Shown here: positions 6,642-15,194 of the stretch, piece after piece
How positions within the stretch are numbered: the stretch's first letter is position 1
Layout: each line of letters opens with the position of its first letter
Source: Acidobacteriaceae bacterium
GTDB lineage: Bacteria; Acidobacteriota; Terriglobia; Terriglobales; Acidobacteriaceae
Direction: 5' to 3'
DNA length: 64,000 bases
NCBI GenBank assembly: GCA_003139095.1
Contig: PLHW01000062.1
Coordinates: 124,001-188,000 of the forward strand
Made by a program: the position numbers and the translations under genes
Notes under the pieces: generated by a model
What the model saw: only the letters and a program-made list of their open reading frames with translations
Told to the model about the DNA's origin: nothing
Databases searched by the model: none

Positions 6642-9600
6642 CTACTTCACTACTAACTCCGGCTTGTTTGTCAGTTTTCTTGAGGCCAGGTATTCGTAGA
6701 ACTTGAATCTGGCTTCGGCATCGTGCTGGGCTTCGGCCCATAGGATCTTGGCGTGTTCGGGATTGCTCTTGGTCAACATTTTGAAGCGCGTTTCCATTTG
6801 CATGAAGTCCTGGACTTTGCGAGTGGGAGTGCGCGAATCCAGGGCTAGCGGATTTTCTCCGGCGGCGACGCGGTCGGGATTGTAGCGATAGAGGAGCCAC
6901 TCGCCGGAATCGACCGCGGCTTTCTGGTCCTGCATGCCGGTGGTCATGTCGATGCCGTGGGCGATGCAGTGGGCATAGGCGATGATGATGCTCGGGCCGT
7001 CGTAGGCTTCGGCTTCGAGGAAGGCTTTGAGCGTGTGCTCGTCTTTGGCGCCCATGGCGACCGAGGCGACGTAGACGTTGCCGTAGGCCATGGCCATCAT
7101 GCCGAGATCTTTCTTGCCTCCGGGCTTGCCGCCCGCGGCGAATTTGGCGACGGCGGCGCGGGGCGTGGCTTTGGACTGCTGGCCACCGGTGTTGGAGTAG
7201 ACCTCGGTGTCGAGGACGAGGAGGTTGACGTTTTTGCCGCTGGCGATGACGTGATCGAGGCCGCCGTAGCCGATGTCATAGGCCCAGCCGTCGCCGCCGA
7301 CGATCCAGACACTTTTCTTGACGAGCATGTCGGCGAGTTGGAGGAGCTGTTTGGCTTCGGGCGAGGTGGCATTTTTCAGTTTGTCTTTGAGTTGAGCGAC
7401 GCGCTGACGCTGATCGTAGATGTCGGCTTCATCTTTTTGCGGAGAGTTGAGGAGGCCGTTGATGAGTTCGTCGCCGAGCTGGCCATTGCAGCGCTTGACG
7501 AGCTCGCGGGCGAATTCGGTTTGTTTGTCGATGGAGAGGCGGAAGCCGAGGCCGAATTCGGCGTTGTCTTCAAAGAGCGAGTTGGACCAGACGGGACCGC
7601 GGCCATCGGAATTTTTTGTCCAGGGCGTGGTGGGGAGATTGCCGCCATATATAGAAGAGCAGCCGGTGGCGTTGGCGACGAGAGCGCGATCGCCGAAGAG
7701 TTGGGACATGAGTTTGAGATAAGGAGTTTCGCCGCATCCGGAGCAGGCGCCGGAGAATTCGAAGAGCGGCTCCTGGATCTGCTGCTGGCGGATGTTGCCG
7801 ACCTTGATGTTGCGGCGGTCGAGCTCGGGGATTTTGAGGAAGAAATTCCAGTTGTCGCGCTCGGGGATGCGGAGCGGGGGTTGCGGCTCCATGTTGATGG
7901 CTCGGAGGCGCGTCTCCTGTTTGTTTTTGACCGGGCAGATGTCGACGCAAATGGCGCAGCCGGTGCAGTCTTCGGGGGCGACCTGGATGCTGAGCTTCAT
8001 GCCGGCGAATTCTTTGTCGCGCGCGTCGGTGGATTTGAAGGTGGGCGGCGCGGAGGCGAGTTCTTTGGAGTCGAAAACTTTGATGCGGATGACAGAGTGG
8101 GGGCAGACCATGGCGCACTTGCCGCACTGGATGCAGATTTTGGTGTCCCATACGGGGATTTCGAGAGCGAGGTTGCGTTTTTCCCATTTGGCGGTGCCGG
8201 TGGGGAAGGTGCCGTCGTTGGGGAAGGCACTGACGGGGAGCTCGTCGCCGCGATTTTCGTAGATGATGCCGAGGACGTTGCGATCGAAGTTGGGCGCGGT
8301 TGTGGGGAAGGGCTCGGCGATTTCGAGAGTGCTGGTGACGGTGGCTGGAACCTTGACTTCGTGCAGGTGAGCGAGGGTTTCGTCGACGGCCTGCATATTT
8401 TTCGCGACGACGTCTTCGCCCTTGCGGCCATAGGTGTCGCGAATGGATTTGCGAATGGCTTCGATAGCTTCATCGCCGGGAAGAATTTTGGAGATGGCGA
8501 AGAAGCAGACTTGCAGGATGGTGTTCATGCGGCTGCCCATGCCGGTGTCGCGCGCGACGGTGTAGGCGTCGATGACGAAGAGGCGAGCCTTTTTGGCGAT
8601 GAGCTGCTTCTGGACGGTGCGCGGAAGTTTGTCCCAGGTTTCGTCGGCGCCGAATGGACTGTTGAGAAGGAAGGTGCCGCCATCGACGAGGGCGCTGAGC
8701 ATGTCATAGCGCTCGAGGAAGATCCATTGATGGCAGGCGACGAAGTTGGCTTTGGAGACGAGATAGGTGGAGCGAATGGGATTGGGGCCGAAGCGGAGAT
8801 GCGAAGTGGTGACGGCGCCGGATTTTTTGGAGTCGTAGACGAAGTAGCCCTGGCCGTAGTTGGGCGTGTTCTCGCCGATGATCTTGATGGAATTTTTGTT
8901 GGCGCCGACGGTGCCGTCAGCCCCGAGGCCGTAGAACTGGGCGCGAACTACGGAGTCGGGCTCGGTGGAGAAAGAGGGATCGTAGGTCAGGCTGGTGTGG
9001 CCGAGATCGTCGTTGATGCCTACGGTGAAATGATTTTTGGGGGCGGGAGCGTTGAGATTGTCGTAAACGGCCTTGACCATTGCGGGGGTGAATTCTTTTG
9101 AAGAGAGGCCGTAGCGGCCGCCGATGACTTCGATGGAGCGGCGCTTGGACTCGTGGAGGGCATTGACGATGTCGAGGTAGAGCGGTTCGCCGGCCGCGCC
9201 GGCTTCTTTGCAGCGGTCGAGGACGGCGATCTTTTTTACTGAGGCAGGAAGAGCGGCGGCGAAATGCTTGACTGAGAAGGGGCGATAGAGGCGGACTTTG
9301 AGGAGGCCGATTTTTTCGCCGCGAGCGGTGAGAGCTTCGACGGTTTCGTGAGCGGCTTCGGCGCCGGAGCCCATCATTACGATGACGCGCTCGGCATCGG
9401 GAGCGCCGACGTAATCGAAAAGATGATAGGAGCGGCCGACGAGCTTGGCGAACTTGTCCATGGTGGCCTGGACGATTTCAGGGGCGGCGTCGTAGATGGG
9501 ATTGATGGTCTCGCGCATCTGGAAGAAGACGTCGGGATTCTGGGCGGTGCCGCGGAGAACCGGATGATCGGGTGAGAGTGCGCGCTGACGATGCTCGAAA

Positions 9601-10196
9601 ACGCGGTCCATATTGATCATGGCGCGGAGGTCGTCGTCATCGAGGACTTCGATTTTGTTGACCTCGTGCGAGGTACGGAAGCCGTCGAAGAAATGGAGGA
9701 AGGGGATGCGGGTTTCAAGCGAGGCAGAGTGGGCGATGAGGGCAAGGTCCATGGCCTCCTGCACGGAGTTGGAGGAGAGCAGGGCATAGCCGGTGGTGCG
9801 GCAGAACATGACATCGCTGTGGTCGCCGAAGATGGAGAGGGCGTGAGTGGCGATGGTGCGGGCGGAGACGTGGAACGCGGTGGGGGTGAGCTCGCCGGCG
9901 ATCTTATTCATGTTGGGGATCATGAGGAGCAATCCCTGAGAAGCGGTAAAGGTGGTGGCGAGGGCCCCGGTCTGGAGCGCGCCGTGGATGGCGCCGGCAG
10001 CGCCGCCTTCACTTTGCATTTCGGTGACCTGGGGAACGGTGCCCCAGATGTTGAGCTTTCCTTCGGAGGCCCACTGATCTGCCCACTCACCCATGTTGGA
10101 AGAGGGAGTGATGGGGTAGATGGCGATGACTTCGTTGACGCGGTAGGCGACGCTGGCAACCGCTTCGTTGCCATCCATAGTCTTGAACTTACGCAT
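6642..10196 (-). CDS. nifJ: Pyruvate:ferredoxin (flavodoxin) oxidoreductase
   Basis: 1184 residues, the usual single-chain size. The enzyme interconverts pyruvate plus CoA and acetyl-CoA plus CO2, passing electrons to ferredoxin. Domain order: pyruvate-binding domain with IYPITPSSNMGEWAD near residue 26; a gamma-like domain; the two-[4Fe-4S] ferredoxin domain with CIQCGKCAMVCP near 685 and CTGCAICVDICP near 744; a third cluster cysteine pair GCSGCGE near 814; and TPP-binding GGDGWAYDIGYGG and YSNTGGQQSK near 1000. The start at ATG 10194-10196 has GAGGAGG seven bases upstream; an in-frame extension to 10301 would run through that site. It is divergent from a porin gene, with CRP/FNR-type palindromes between. 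Oxygen sensitivity of the family suggests low-oxygen use. Confidence 0.97.
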   Translation of the reverse strand: MRKFKTMDGNEAVASVAYRVNEVIAIYPITPSSNMGEWADQWASEGKLNIWGTVPQVTEMQSEGGAAGAIHGALQTGALATTFTASQGLLLMIPNMNKIAGELTPTAFHVSARTIATHALSIFGDHSDVMFCRTTGYALLSSNSVQEAMDLALIAHSASLETRIPFLHFFDGFRTSHEVNKIEVLDDDDLRAMINMDRVFEHRQRALSPDHPVLRGTAQNPDVFFQMRETINPIYDAAPEIVQATMDKFAKLVGRSYHLFDYVGAPDAERVIVMMGSGAEAAHETVEALTARGEKIGLLKVRLYRPFSVKHFAAALPASVKKIAVLDRCKEAGAAGEPLYLDIVNALHESKRRSIEVIGGRYGLSSKEFTPAMVKAVYDNLNAPAPKNHFTVGINDDLGHTSLTYDPSFSTEPDSVVRAQFYGLGADGTVGANKNSIKIIGENTPNYGQGYFVYDSKKSGAVTTSHLRFGPNPIRSTYLVSKANFVACHQWIFLERYDMLSALVDGGTFLLNSPFGADETWDKLPRTVQKQLIAKKARLFVIDAYTVARDTGMGSRMNTILQVCFFAISKILPGDEAIEAIRKSIRDTYGRKGEDVVAKNMQAVDETLAHLHEVKVPATVTSTLEIAEPFPTTAPNFDRNVLGIIYENRGDELPVSAFPNDGTFPTGTAKWEKRNLALEIPVWDTKICIQCGKCAMVCPHSVIRIKVFDSKELASAPPTFKSTDARDKEFAGMKLSIQVAPEDCTGCAICVDICPVKNKQETRLRAINMEPQPPLRIPERDNWNFFLKIPELDRRNIKVGNIRQQQIQEPLFEFSGACSGCGETPYLKLMSQLFGDRALVANATGCSSIYGGNLPTTPWTKNSDGRGPVWSNSLFEDNAEFGLGFRLSIDKQTEFARELVKRCNGQLGDELINGLLNSPQKDEADIYDQRQRVAQLKDKLKNATSPEAKQLLQLADMLVKKSVWIVGGDGWAYDIGYGGLDHVIASGKNVNLLVLDTEVYSNTGGQQSKATPRAAVAKFAAGGKPGGKKDLGMMAMAYGNVYVASVAMGAKDEHTLKAFLEAEAYDGPSIIIAYAHCIAHGIDMTTGMQDQKAAVDSGEWLLYRYNPDRVAAGENPLALDSRTPTRKVQDFMQMETRFKMLTKSNPEHAKILWAEAQHDAEARFKFYEYLASRKLTNKPELVVK

Positions 10197-10338
10197 GGAG
10201 AACCTCCTCGGTATTAGGGGCAGCGGCTGCCAACGAAGCAGCCCAGGTTGAAGAGCGAAAAGAACATGATAAATCCGCCGGGCGCGGCAGTACACACCCA
10301 CCGACGCACTCCACTATGCCGTAGAAAAGGGAGGAGGG

Positions 10339-10355
10339 GTGACGACGTGGGTCAC
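10339..10355. promoter_or_regulatory. GTGAC-N7-GTCAC inverted repeat
   Basis: GTGACGACGTGGGTCAC has 5-bp arms matching the half-sites of the nearby CRP-like sites, but with a 7-base spacer, so it may be only a weak or decoy site. Confidence 0.35.
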
Positions 10356-10362
10356 ACGAAGA

Positions 10363-10378
10363 TGTGACAGAAATCACA
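10363..10378. promoter_or_regulatory. CRP/FNR-family operator, site 1
   Basis: TGTGACAGAAATCACA is a perfect match to TGTGA-N6-TCACA, the consensus bound by CRP. It lies 167 bases from the nifJ start and about 210 from the porin start. Confidence 0.7.
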
Positions 10379-10430
10379 GGGAAGGAACCGCGTGGAGACG
10401 GCGGTTTCCCGTGTCGCAGCCTAGGGATTG

Positions 10431-10443
10431 GTGACTTAGTCAC
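10431..10443. promoter_or_regulatory. GTGAC-TTA-GTCAC palindrome
   Basis: A near-perfect palindrome (TTGGTGACTTAGTCACTAA) nine bases before site 2. The half-site is again GTGAC, but the core spacer is five bases (GTGA-N5-TCAC), not six. Confidence 0.45.
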
Positions 10444-10451
10444 TAAGGATG

Positions 10452-10465
10452 GTGATTTTCGTCAC
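10452..10465. promoter_or_regulatory. CRP/FNR-family operator, site 2
   Basis: GTGATTTTCGTCAC fits GTGA-N6-TCAC. Its centre is about 39 bases before the start point predicted from the -10 box at 10485, near the -41.5 position used by class II activators. Confidence 0.65.
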
Positions 10466-10484
10466 TGTCAGAGATGAAAGCTGT

Positions 10485-10490
10485 TATACA
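10485..10490 (+). promoter_or_regulatory. -10 box of the porin promoter
   Basis: TATACA in the context GTTATACAATT; no good -35 at 17 bp, as expected for an activator-dependent promoter. The predicted transcript starts near 10497, leaving a leader of about 90 bases. Confidence 0.5.
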
Positions 10491-10588
10491 ATTCGCGCGC
10501 ATCTCCCGGCAGAAAAAAGGGCCCCAAGCAAGGGCCGGAAGATGTGGTGCGGCGTTGCATCGCATTCAAGTAAGACAGGAGGAAAGGG

Positions 10589-12598
10589 ATGCAAGTGCGA
10601 AGGCGAGTTTTATGGAGTCTGGTGGTGTTGAGCCTATTGCTGGTGACCACCGCGGCGATCTGCGAGGACCGACCGGCGGCAGCACAGGCGAGTACGACAG
10701 CAGCGGGCGATCCGCTTTTACAGCTACTGGTGAGCAAGGGAGTGCTGAGCGCGGACGATGTTAAGTCCGTGGCAGGAACTCCGGAAGAGCAACGAGCAAA
10801 GTTACTGGAAATATTGCGGCAGAAAGGGATCTTGAGCGCGGCGGACTACGACAAGCTGGCCGGGCCATCGGCGGCGGCGCAAGTGGATCCGAACCTGGTG
10901 GCATCGACGACACCGATTCTTCCGGTGGCGATAACGCAAGCGGCAGCGCCGAAGTCAGAAGCACCTGCGCCGGCTCCGCCGGCGGTGATAGCGGCGGTGG
11001 TGCCGATCCGGGTGTTCCCAGTGGACGCGCCTAAGACCGGCGGTCTAAACGGCATCAAAGTGGGCCCGCTCACGCTTGCGCCTTACGGTTTCGTCAAGGC
11101 GACGGTCGTGCATGACAGCAGCGACCCGGATGGCGATGACTTCCCGTTTCCTGGCATCTGGCTGAATTCCGGGAATATTTTGAGCACCGGCCCAACGAAG
11201 GATCCGGAGTTCCACGTCAAGGCGCGCTCCACCCGTTTCGGGCTCAACCTGGAATGGCCGGACATTTCAAAAAACCTGACGCTTACCGGGAAGATCGAGG
11301 GCGACTTGGAAGGCAACTTCAGCGAAGTGGACAACCGCGACGTTTCCTCGATTCGCAGCAGTATGCCACAGCTGCGCTTGGCATACGTGCGTATGGATTA
11401 CCACGCCGGCGAGAACACCGACATTTTCTTTGTAGGTGGACAGGACTGGACGCTTTTCGGATCCGGCGCACTGATGAATATAGTGGAAACGACGTTTAAT
11501 GGCGCATATTGGGGCAACACTTATACGCGTTCGCCACAACTGCTGGGTGGGTTTATAGAGACGCTGAGCAAGGAAAACCACGTCAATCTCGAGGGTCAAT
11601 TTGGGATCATGATGCCCAGCACGGGTCAAATCCTGAAGCTCGGGACACTCGGTCTCGCGGGCCAACTCGGGCAAGGCGAGCGCGAAGGCGCCGACTCCGA
11701 CCGTCCTGAATGGGAAGGCAGAGCGGCGTTGAGTTTCCAACTCGACAAGGCCCGAGGTGTCGCCCCGGCACAGATCGCGTTTGCTGGATTCCGTGCCAGA
11801 CGCACATCAATCGCTTACAATTTGTCCGCGGTCGGTCCGTCCGGAACGTACGCGGATTTGTGTGCAGATACCAACTACTGCAGTACCTTCCCGAACGGCT
11901 TTCAGGCTTCCAGCACAATGTGGGGCGGCCAAATCGTGGCGCAATTACCCACGCGATGGTTCACGCTGGTTGCGACTGCCTATAAGGGAGGCGACCTGCG
12001 CTTCTACTTCGGCGGCCAAATCAACTCTTTCGCCACCGATGTTAGCGGGCTGAGCGGCTTGCAGGGACCGTTCCCAACACTCGATGGAGGTCCGCTCGCT
12101 GCTGCCGGTGGCGCCGTACTGGGTTGCTCGGGCACGTTTACCGCGACGGGAGTGACGCTGAAGGACGGGATTACCCCTGGAACCTGCGGCGGCACGGTTG
12201 AGGTTGCTTCGCAGCGGCCCATCCGTTCCTTTGGCGGATTCGTCCAGCTCGGCTTGCCACTTTCACGCTGGTTTAATGCCGATCCGCATGGTCACAACGC
12301 GGGCTGGCAGCTTCAGTTCACGCTCGGCAAGGACCAGGTGGTGGATCGTGACCTGAATAATCCTGGTTACGTTGGCGCCTACAACGGCGGCGGGACGGCT
12401 CCATTGCCGCTTTTGATGGGCAAGTCGGCCATCGGGACCCTGTACTACAAGGTCAACAATTGGGCCACGTTCGCCTTTGAGCAGTCGATCTATGCGACGC
12501 GTGGTTTGGACCACGCCAACATATACACGATTGCTGGAAATCCATCCAACGAATGGCAAGATCACCGGACGGAGTTCGGGCCGATCTTTACGTTCTAA
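10589..12598 (+). CDS. Exported porin-like outer-membrane protein
   Basis: 669 residues. A signal peptide (MQVRRRVLWSLVVLSLLLV, cleavage near residue 25-33) is followed by two copies of a short helical motif, LLQLLVSKGVLSADDVKSV and LLEILRQKGILSAADYDKL, then an Ala/Pro-rich linker to about residue 145. The rest is rich in alternating polar/aromatic strands (APYGFVKATVV, RFGLNLEWP, LAYVRMDYH, FFVGGQDWTLFGS) and ends in a terminal Phe (FGPIFTF), typical of outer-membrane barrels. It resembles DcaP-like trimeric porins with an N-terminal coiled region. GGAGG lies seven bases before ATG. Its neighbours are carboxylate transporters and acs, so it may admit small carboxylates; that is inference. 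Confidence 0.8.
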   Translation: MQVRRRVLWSLVVLSLLLVTTAAICEDRPAAAQASTTAAGDPLLQLLVSKGVLSADDVKSVAGTPEEQRAKLLEILRQKGILSAADYDKLAGPSAAAQVDPNLVASTTPILPVAITQAAAPKSEAPAPAPPAVIAAVVPIRVFPVDAPKTGGLNGIKVGPLTLAPYGFVKATVVHDSSDPDGDDFPFPGIWLNSGNILSTGPTKDPEFHVKARSTRFGLNLEWPDISKNLTLTGKIEGDLEGNFSEVDNRDVSSIRSSMPQLRLAYVRMDYHAGENTDIFFVGGQDWTLFGSGALMNIVETTFNGAYWGNTYTRSPQLLGGFIETLSKENHVNLEGQFGIMMPSTGQILKLGTLGLAGQLGQGEREGADSDRPEWEGRAALSFQLDKARGVAPAQIAFAGFRARRTSIAYNLSAVGPSGTYADLCADTNYCSTFPNGFQASSTMWGGQIVAQLPTRWFTLVATAYKGGDLRFYFGGQINSFATDVSGLSGLQGPFPTLDGGPLAAAGGAVLGCSGTFTATGVTLKDGITPGTCGGTVEVASQRPIRSFGGFVQLGLPLSRWFNADPHGHNAGWQLQFTLGKDQVVDRDLNNPGYVGAYNGGGTAPLPLLMGKSAIGTLYYKVNNWATFAFEQSIYATRGLDHANIYTIAGNPSNEWQDHRTEFGPIFTF

Positions 12599-12618
12599 AA
12601 ACAACCTGGAAGACGTTC

Positions 12619-12645
12619 GGCGCCGGCGAGGGAATCGCCGGCGCC
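12619..12645 (+). terminator. Strong hairpin after the porin gene
   Basis: Arms GGCGCCGGCGA and TCGCCGGCGCC pair perfectly (11 bp) around GGGAA, 20 bases after the stop. The following bases are G-rich and not a T-tract, so termination would be weak or Rho-assisted. Confidence 0.55.
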
Positions 12646-12886
12646 GGGCGGGGTTGTGTATGTACCGGGGACGAACTGGCGGGACTAAGCGGTTCGCCAC
12701 TGCCGGCTAGTGTCCTCATTTGGAATTGCATTCAGAATTGAGATTAGGGCAGCGCGTAAAGGCGAAAGCAGTTGTGCTCGGCGCGGCGAGGGAGCACAAT
12801 GTACGGAATCTGAGGCTAGTAATTAGAACGGTAACAAAGCGGTTCAGGCAAAGTTTGCAAGAAAGCAGGCTGGAGAGGTTGGTTTG

Positions 12887-13714
12887 ATGAAAGCGAGTAG
12901 AACGGCGGGAGTGCTGGCGGGTTTGCGGTGGATGGAAATTTTGCGGAGGGGGTGCGCGTCGATCGCGAATGTGTTGATCGCGAGCGTGTTGATGGCGAGC
13001 GCGGCGAACGCGGCGACGCGGGAAGAGATGCGGATCAAGGTTCTGGATTCCGAAACTCGATCCGTGGCCGCTGACGACAACGGTGTTCCCTTGAATTGCG
13101 ATCAACTCACTTTCGACGCATATTGCCGTTCCAGTAGGACGGCTCCGCTAATAAACACCTTGCTGGTGCAAGAAGGGGACGGCCCGCCGTTCCGCATCAA
13201 CTGCAAGGCGGAGTCGAGATTATCGAGGTGCGTGCCGCTGCCGAAGGGAGTGAGCTTCGAGGCGAAGCGAGAGAAACACGGCATCAAGGTGTATTACATC
13301 GACGACCAGGGCAAGGCGCGGAGCCAGTTGTACACGCTGGTAGGGAAGGAAAAGGGCGAGGGAGCGGAAACGGGGCAGGCGAGTGCGGCGAGTGCGGTGC
13401 AGCAAACTGCGGCGCCGACCGCGGCAACGCCAGCGGGTGCGGCGGCGGGAAATGCGAGAACGGTTTCATCGGAGAAGGCGACGGCGGGAAATGGGAAAGA
13501 GAACGTGAAATGCAAGTTCACTTCGACTCCAGCGGGAGCCGAGGTGACGGTTGACGGGAAGTATGTGGGCAGCACACCTTCGGTGCTGAGCGTAACGACG
13601 GGGAAACACATGGTAGTGGTGTCAATGGCGGGATTTGGCGACTGGAAGCGGGAAGTGGATGTGACGGCGGGATCGGATTTGACAGTGAATGCGGTTTTGC
13701 AGAAAGCGCAGTAG
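12887..13714 (+). CDS. Exported PEGA-domain protein
   Basis: 275 residues from ATG 12887 (a TTG codon directly precedes it). Residues about 20-43 form a signal-peptide-like hydrophobic segment ending NAATREE. A middle domain of about 110 residues contains several Cys (LNCDQLTFDAYCRSS, INCKAESRLSRC). An Ala/Thr/Gly-rich linker (about 155-205) leads to a C-terminal PEGA domain: CKFTSTPAGAEVTVDGKYVG, STPSVLSVTTGKHMVVVSMAGF. PEGA domains are surface beta-sandwiches thought to bind envelope structures. GGAGAGG stands about ten bases upstream of ATG. It ends 32 bases before the MFS gene and could be co-transcribed; no enzymatic role is visible. Confidence 0.8.
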   Translation: MKASRTAGVLAGLRWMEILRRGCASIANVLIASVLMASAANAATREEMRIKVLDSETRSVAADDNGVPLNCDQLTFDAYCRSSRTAPLINTLLVQEGDGPPFRINCKAESRLSRCVPLPKGVSFEAKREKHGIKVYYIDDQGKARSQLYTLVGKEKGEGAETGQASAASAVQQTAAPTAATPAGAAAGNARTVSSEKATAGNGKENVKCKFTSTPAGAEVTVDGKYVGSTPSVLSVTTGKHMVVVSMAGFGDWKREVDVTAGSDLTVNAVLQKAQ

Positions 13715-13746
13715 GGCGGCGCCGCATCGTCCAAAGGACGTGCAAG

Positions 13747-15108
13747 ATGGCGAACGGAAGCTTCTCGAGAGATACGAAGCAGGCGATGATCTCTCAGTTC
13801 CTGGGCTTTGGGCTGGACGCATACGACATGGCAATGGTCGTGGTGATGGCCCCGATCCTGGGCAAGCTGTTCATCTCGCCGGGAGGAACCGCAGCCTGGC
13901 AATACACAAAAGTACTGCTGTTCTATTCGATCACGATGGCGGCGAGGCCGGTGGGGTCGGCGTTTTTTGGGCACTATGCCGACAAGATTGGCCGGAAGAA
14001 TCTGCTGATTTTCACGATTGCAGGAGTGGGCGTGATGTCAGTGCTGGCAGGATTTTTGCCGACGTACGCGCAGGTGGGAGCGTGGTCGTGGCTGATCTTC
14101 AGCGCGCTGCGGTTTATGATGGGATGCTTTTTTGGCGGCGAGTATGCGGTGGGGCATACGTTCGCCATTGAATTTGCGCCGCAAAGCAAGCGCGGACAGG
14201 TTTCCGGATTTGTGCAGTCAGGATTTCCGCTGGGGTACGTGTTTGCGGCGCTGGTGGTGGCGGCGATCTCAGGGATTGTGGGCGACGCGAACATGCTGAG
14301 ATACGGCTGGCGAATCGCGTTTGTCACGGGGGCGGTGCCGGTGCTGCTGGCGCTGTGGATCCGGTCCTCGCTGCACGAGTCGCCGGAGTTTGAGCGGGCG
14401 AAGGCGCATGGCGAGGTTTCGAAGGCGCCGTTTTTGAGTTTGTTTGTGCCGCCGCAGTTGTGGGCCTTTCTGCAAGTGCTCGTCTTTATGACGGGACTTT
14501 TTCTTACCGACTACTCGGTCTACGGATATCTGCCGAGCATCCTGACGCTAAACGGACGCGGATTTGGCACGACGCAATACAGCCTGATTTACGGGTTCGC
14601 GCTCTTCATGTCGTTTCTGGGCTACAACTTTTACGGGTGGTTGTCGGACCGGACGGGGCGGAAGATCCTGACGCAATATTACTGCGTGTTTCTGGTGATA
14701 TTCGCGATTCCGGTGTATTACATCCTGTACCACGCGGCTCTGGCGCGGAATATCAAGATGGCGATTGCGGGTTGTGTGATGGCGGCGATGCTGAAGCTGG
14801 CGTGGGGGATGCTGCCGGCGTATTTGTGCGAGCGGTTCCCGACCAAGACACGGGCCACGGGAGTGGGATTCGGGTATTCTTCGGGCGCGTTGATTGGAGC
14901 CTGGTTCAGCGTTTACGTTTTGTGGGCGCACAAGATTCCGGTGGTGGCGGGAATCGAGAAGCAGGATCTGTGGCTGTCGCCGGCGGTGATTCTGACGATC
15001 GGGTCGATTATGACTTTTGTAAGTTTGTGGTTCTCTCCGGAGACCCGGCACCTGGAATTGGGTGAAGTGGGAGAGGTGGAGCAAGTGGTGGAACCGGCGG
15101 TTGCTTGA
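13747..15108 (+). CDS. MFS metabolite:H+ symporter (carboxylate type)
   Basis: 453 residues with about 12 membrane segments. N-terminal QFLGFGLDAYDMAMVVVMAP is the family's first helix with the conserved Asp; FFGHYADKIGRKNLL is the MFS loop 2-3 signature; RFMMGCFFGGEYAVG in helix 4 and WLSDRTGRKIL in loop 8-9 repeat the signature. This pattern fits the MHS/SHS type (sialate, lactate, aromatic or dicarboxylate:H+ symporters). It precedes an OFA-type MFS gene and acs, so lactate, pyruvate or a similar acid is a reasonable guess. The substrate cannot be deduced from sequence alone. Confidence 0.85.
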   Translation: MANGSFSRDTKQAMISQFLGFGLDAYDMAMVVVMAPILGKLFISPGGTAAWQYTKVLLFYSITMAARPVGSAFFGHYADKIGRKNLLIFTIAGVGVMSVLAGFLPTYAQVGAWSWLIFSALRFMMGCFFGGEYAVGHTFAIEFAPQSKRGQVSGFVQSGFPLGYVFAALVVAAISGIVGDANMLRYGWRIAFVTGAVPVLLALWIRSSLHESPEFERAKAHGEVSKAPFLSLFVPPQLWAFLQVLVFMTGLFLTDYSVYGYLPSILTLNGRGFGTTQYSLIYGFALFMSFLGYNFYGWLSDRTGRKILTQYYCVFLVIFAIPVYYILYHAALARNIKMAIAGCVMAAMLKLAWGMLPAYLCERFPTKTRATGVGFGYSSGALIGAWFSVYVLWAHKIPVVAGIEKQDLWLSPAVILTIGSIMTFVSLWFSPETRHLELGEVGEVEQVVEPAVA

Positions 15109-15194
15109 AGGCAAGGAAGGCGAGGCGGGAGTCCCATCGCTTGCGGAAGTGAGGGGCGCCCGAAGACAGGAAAATCCTTAAAGGAGAAAAAACT

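Noticed and set aside
6957-9101. A 714-codon open frame antisense to nifJ
   Set aside because: Gly/Ala/Asp/Val-rich with no domains; caused by codon bias of the GC-rich nifJ on the other strand.
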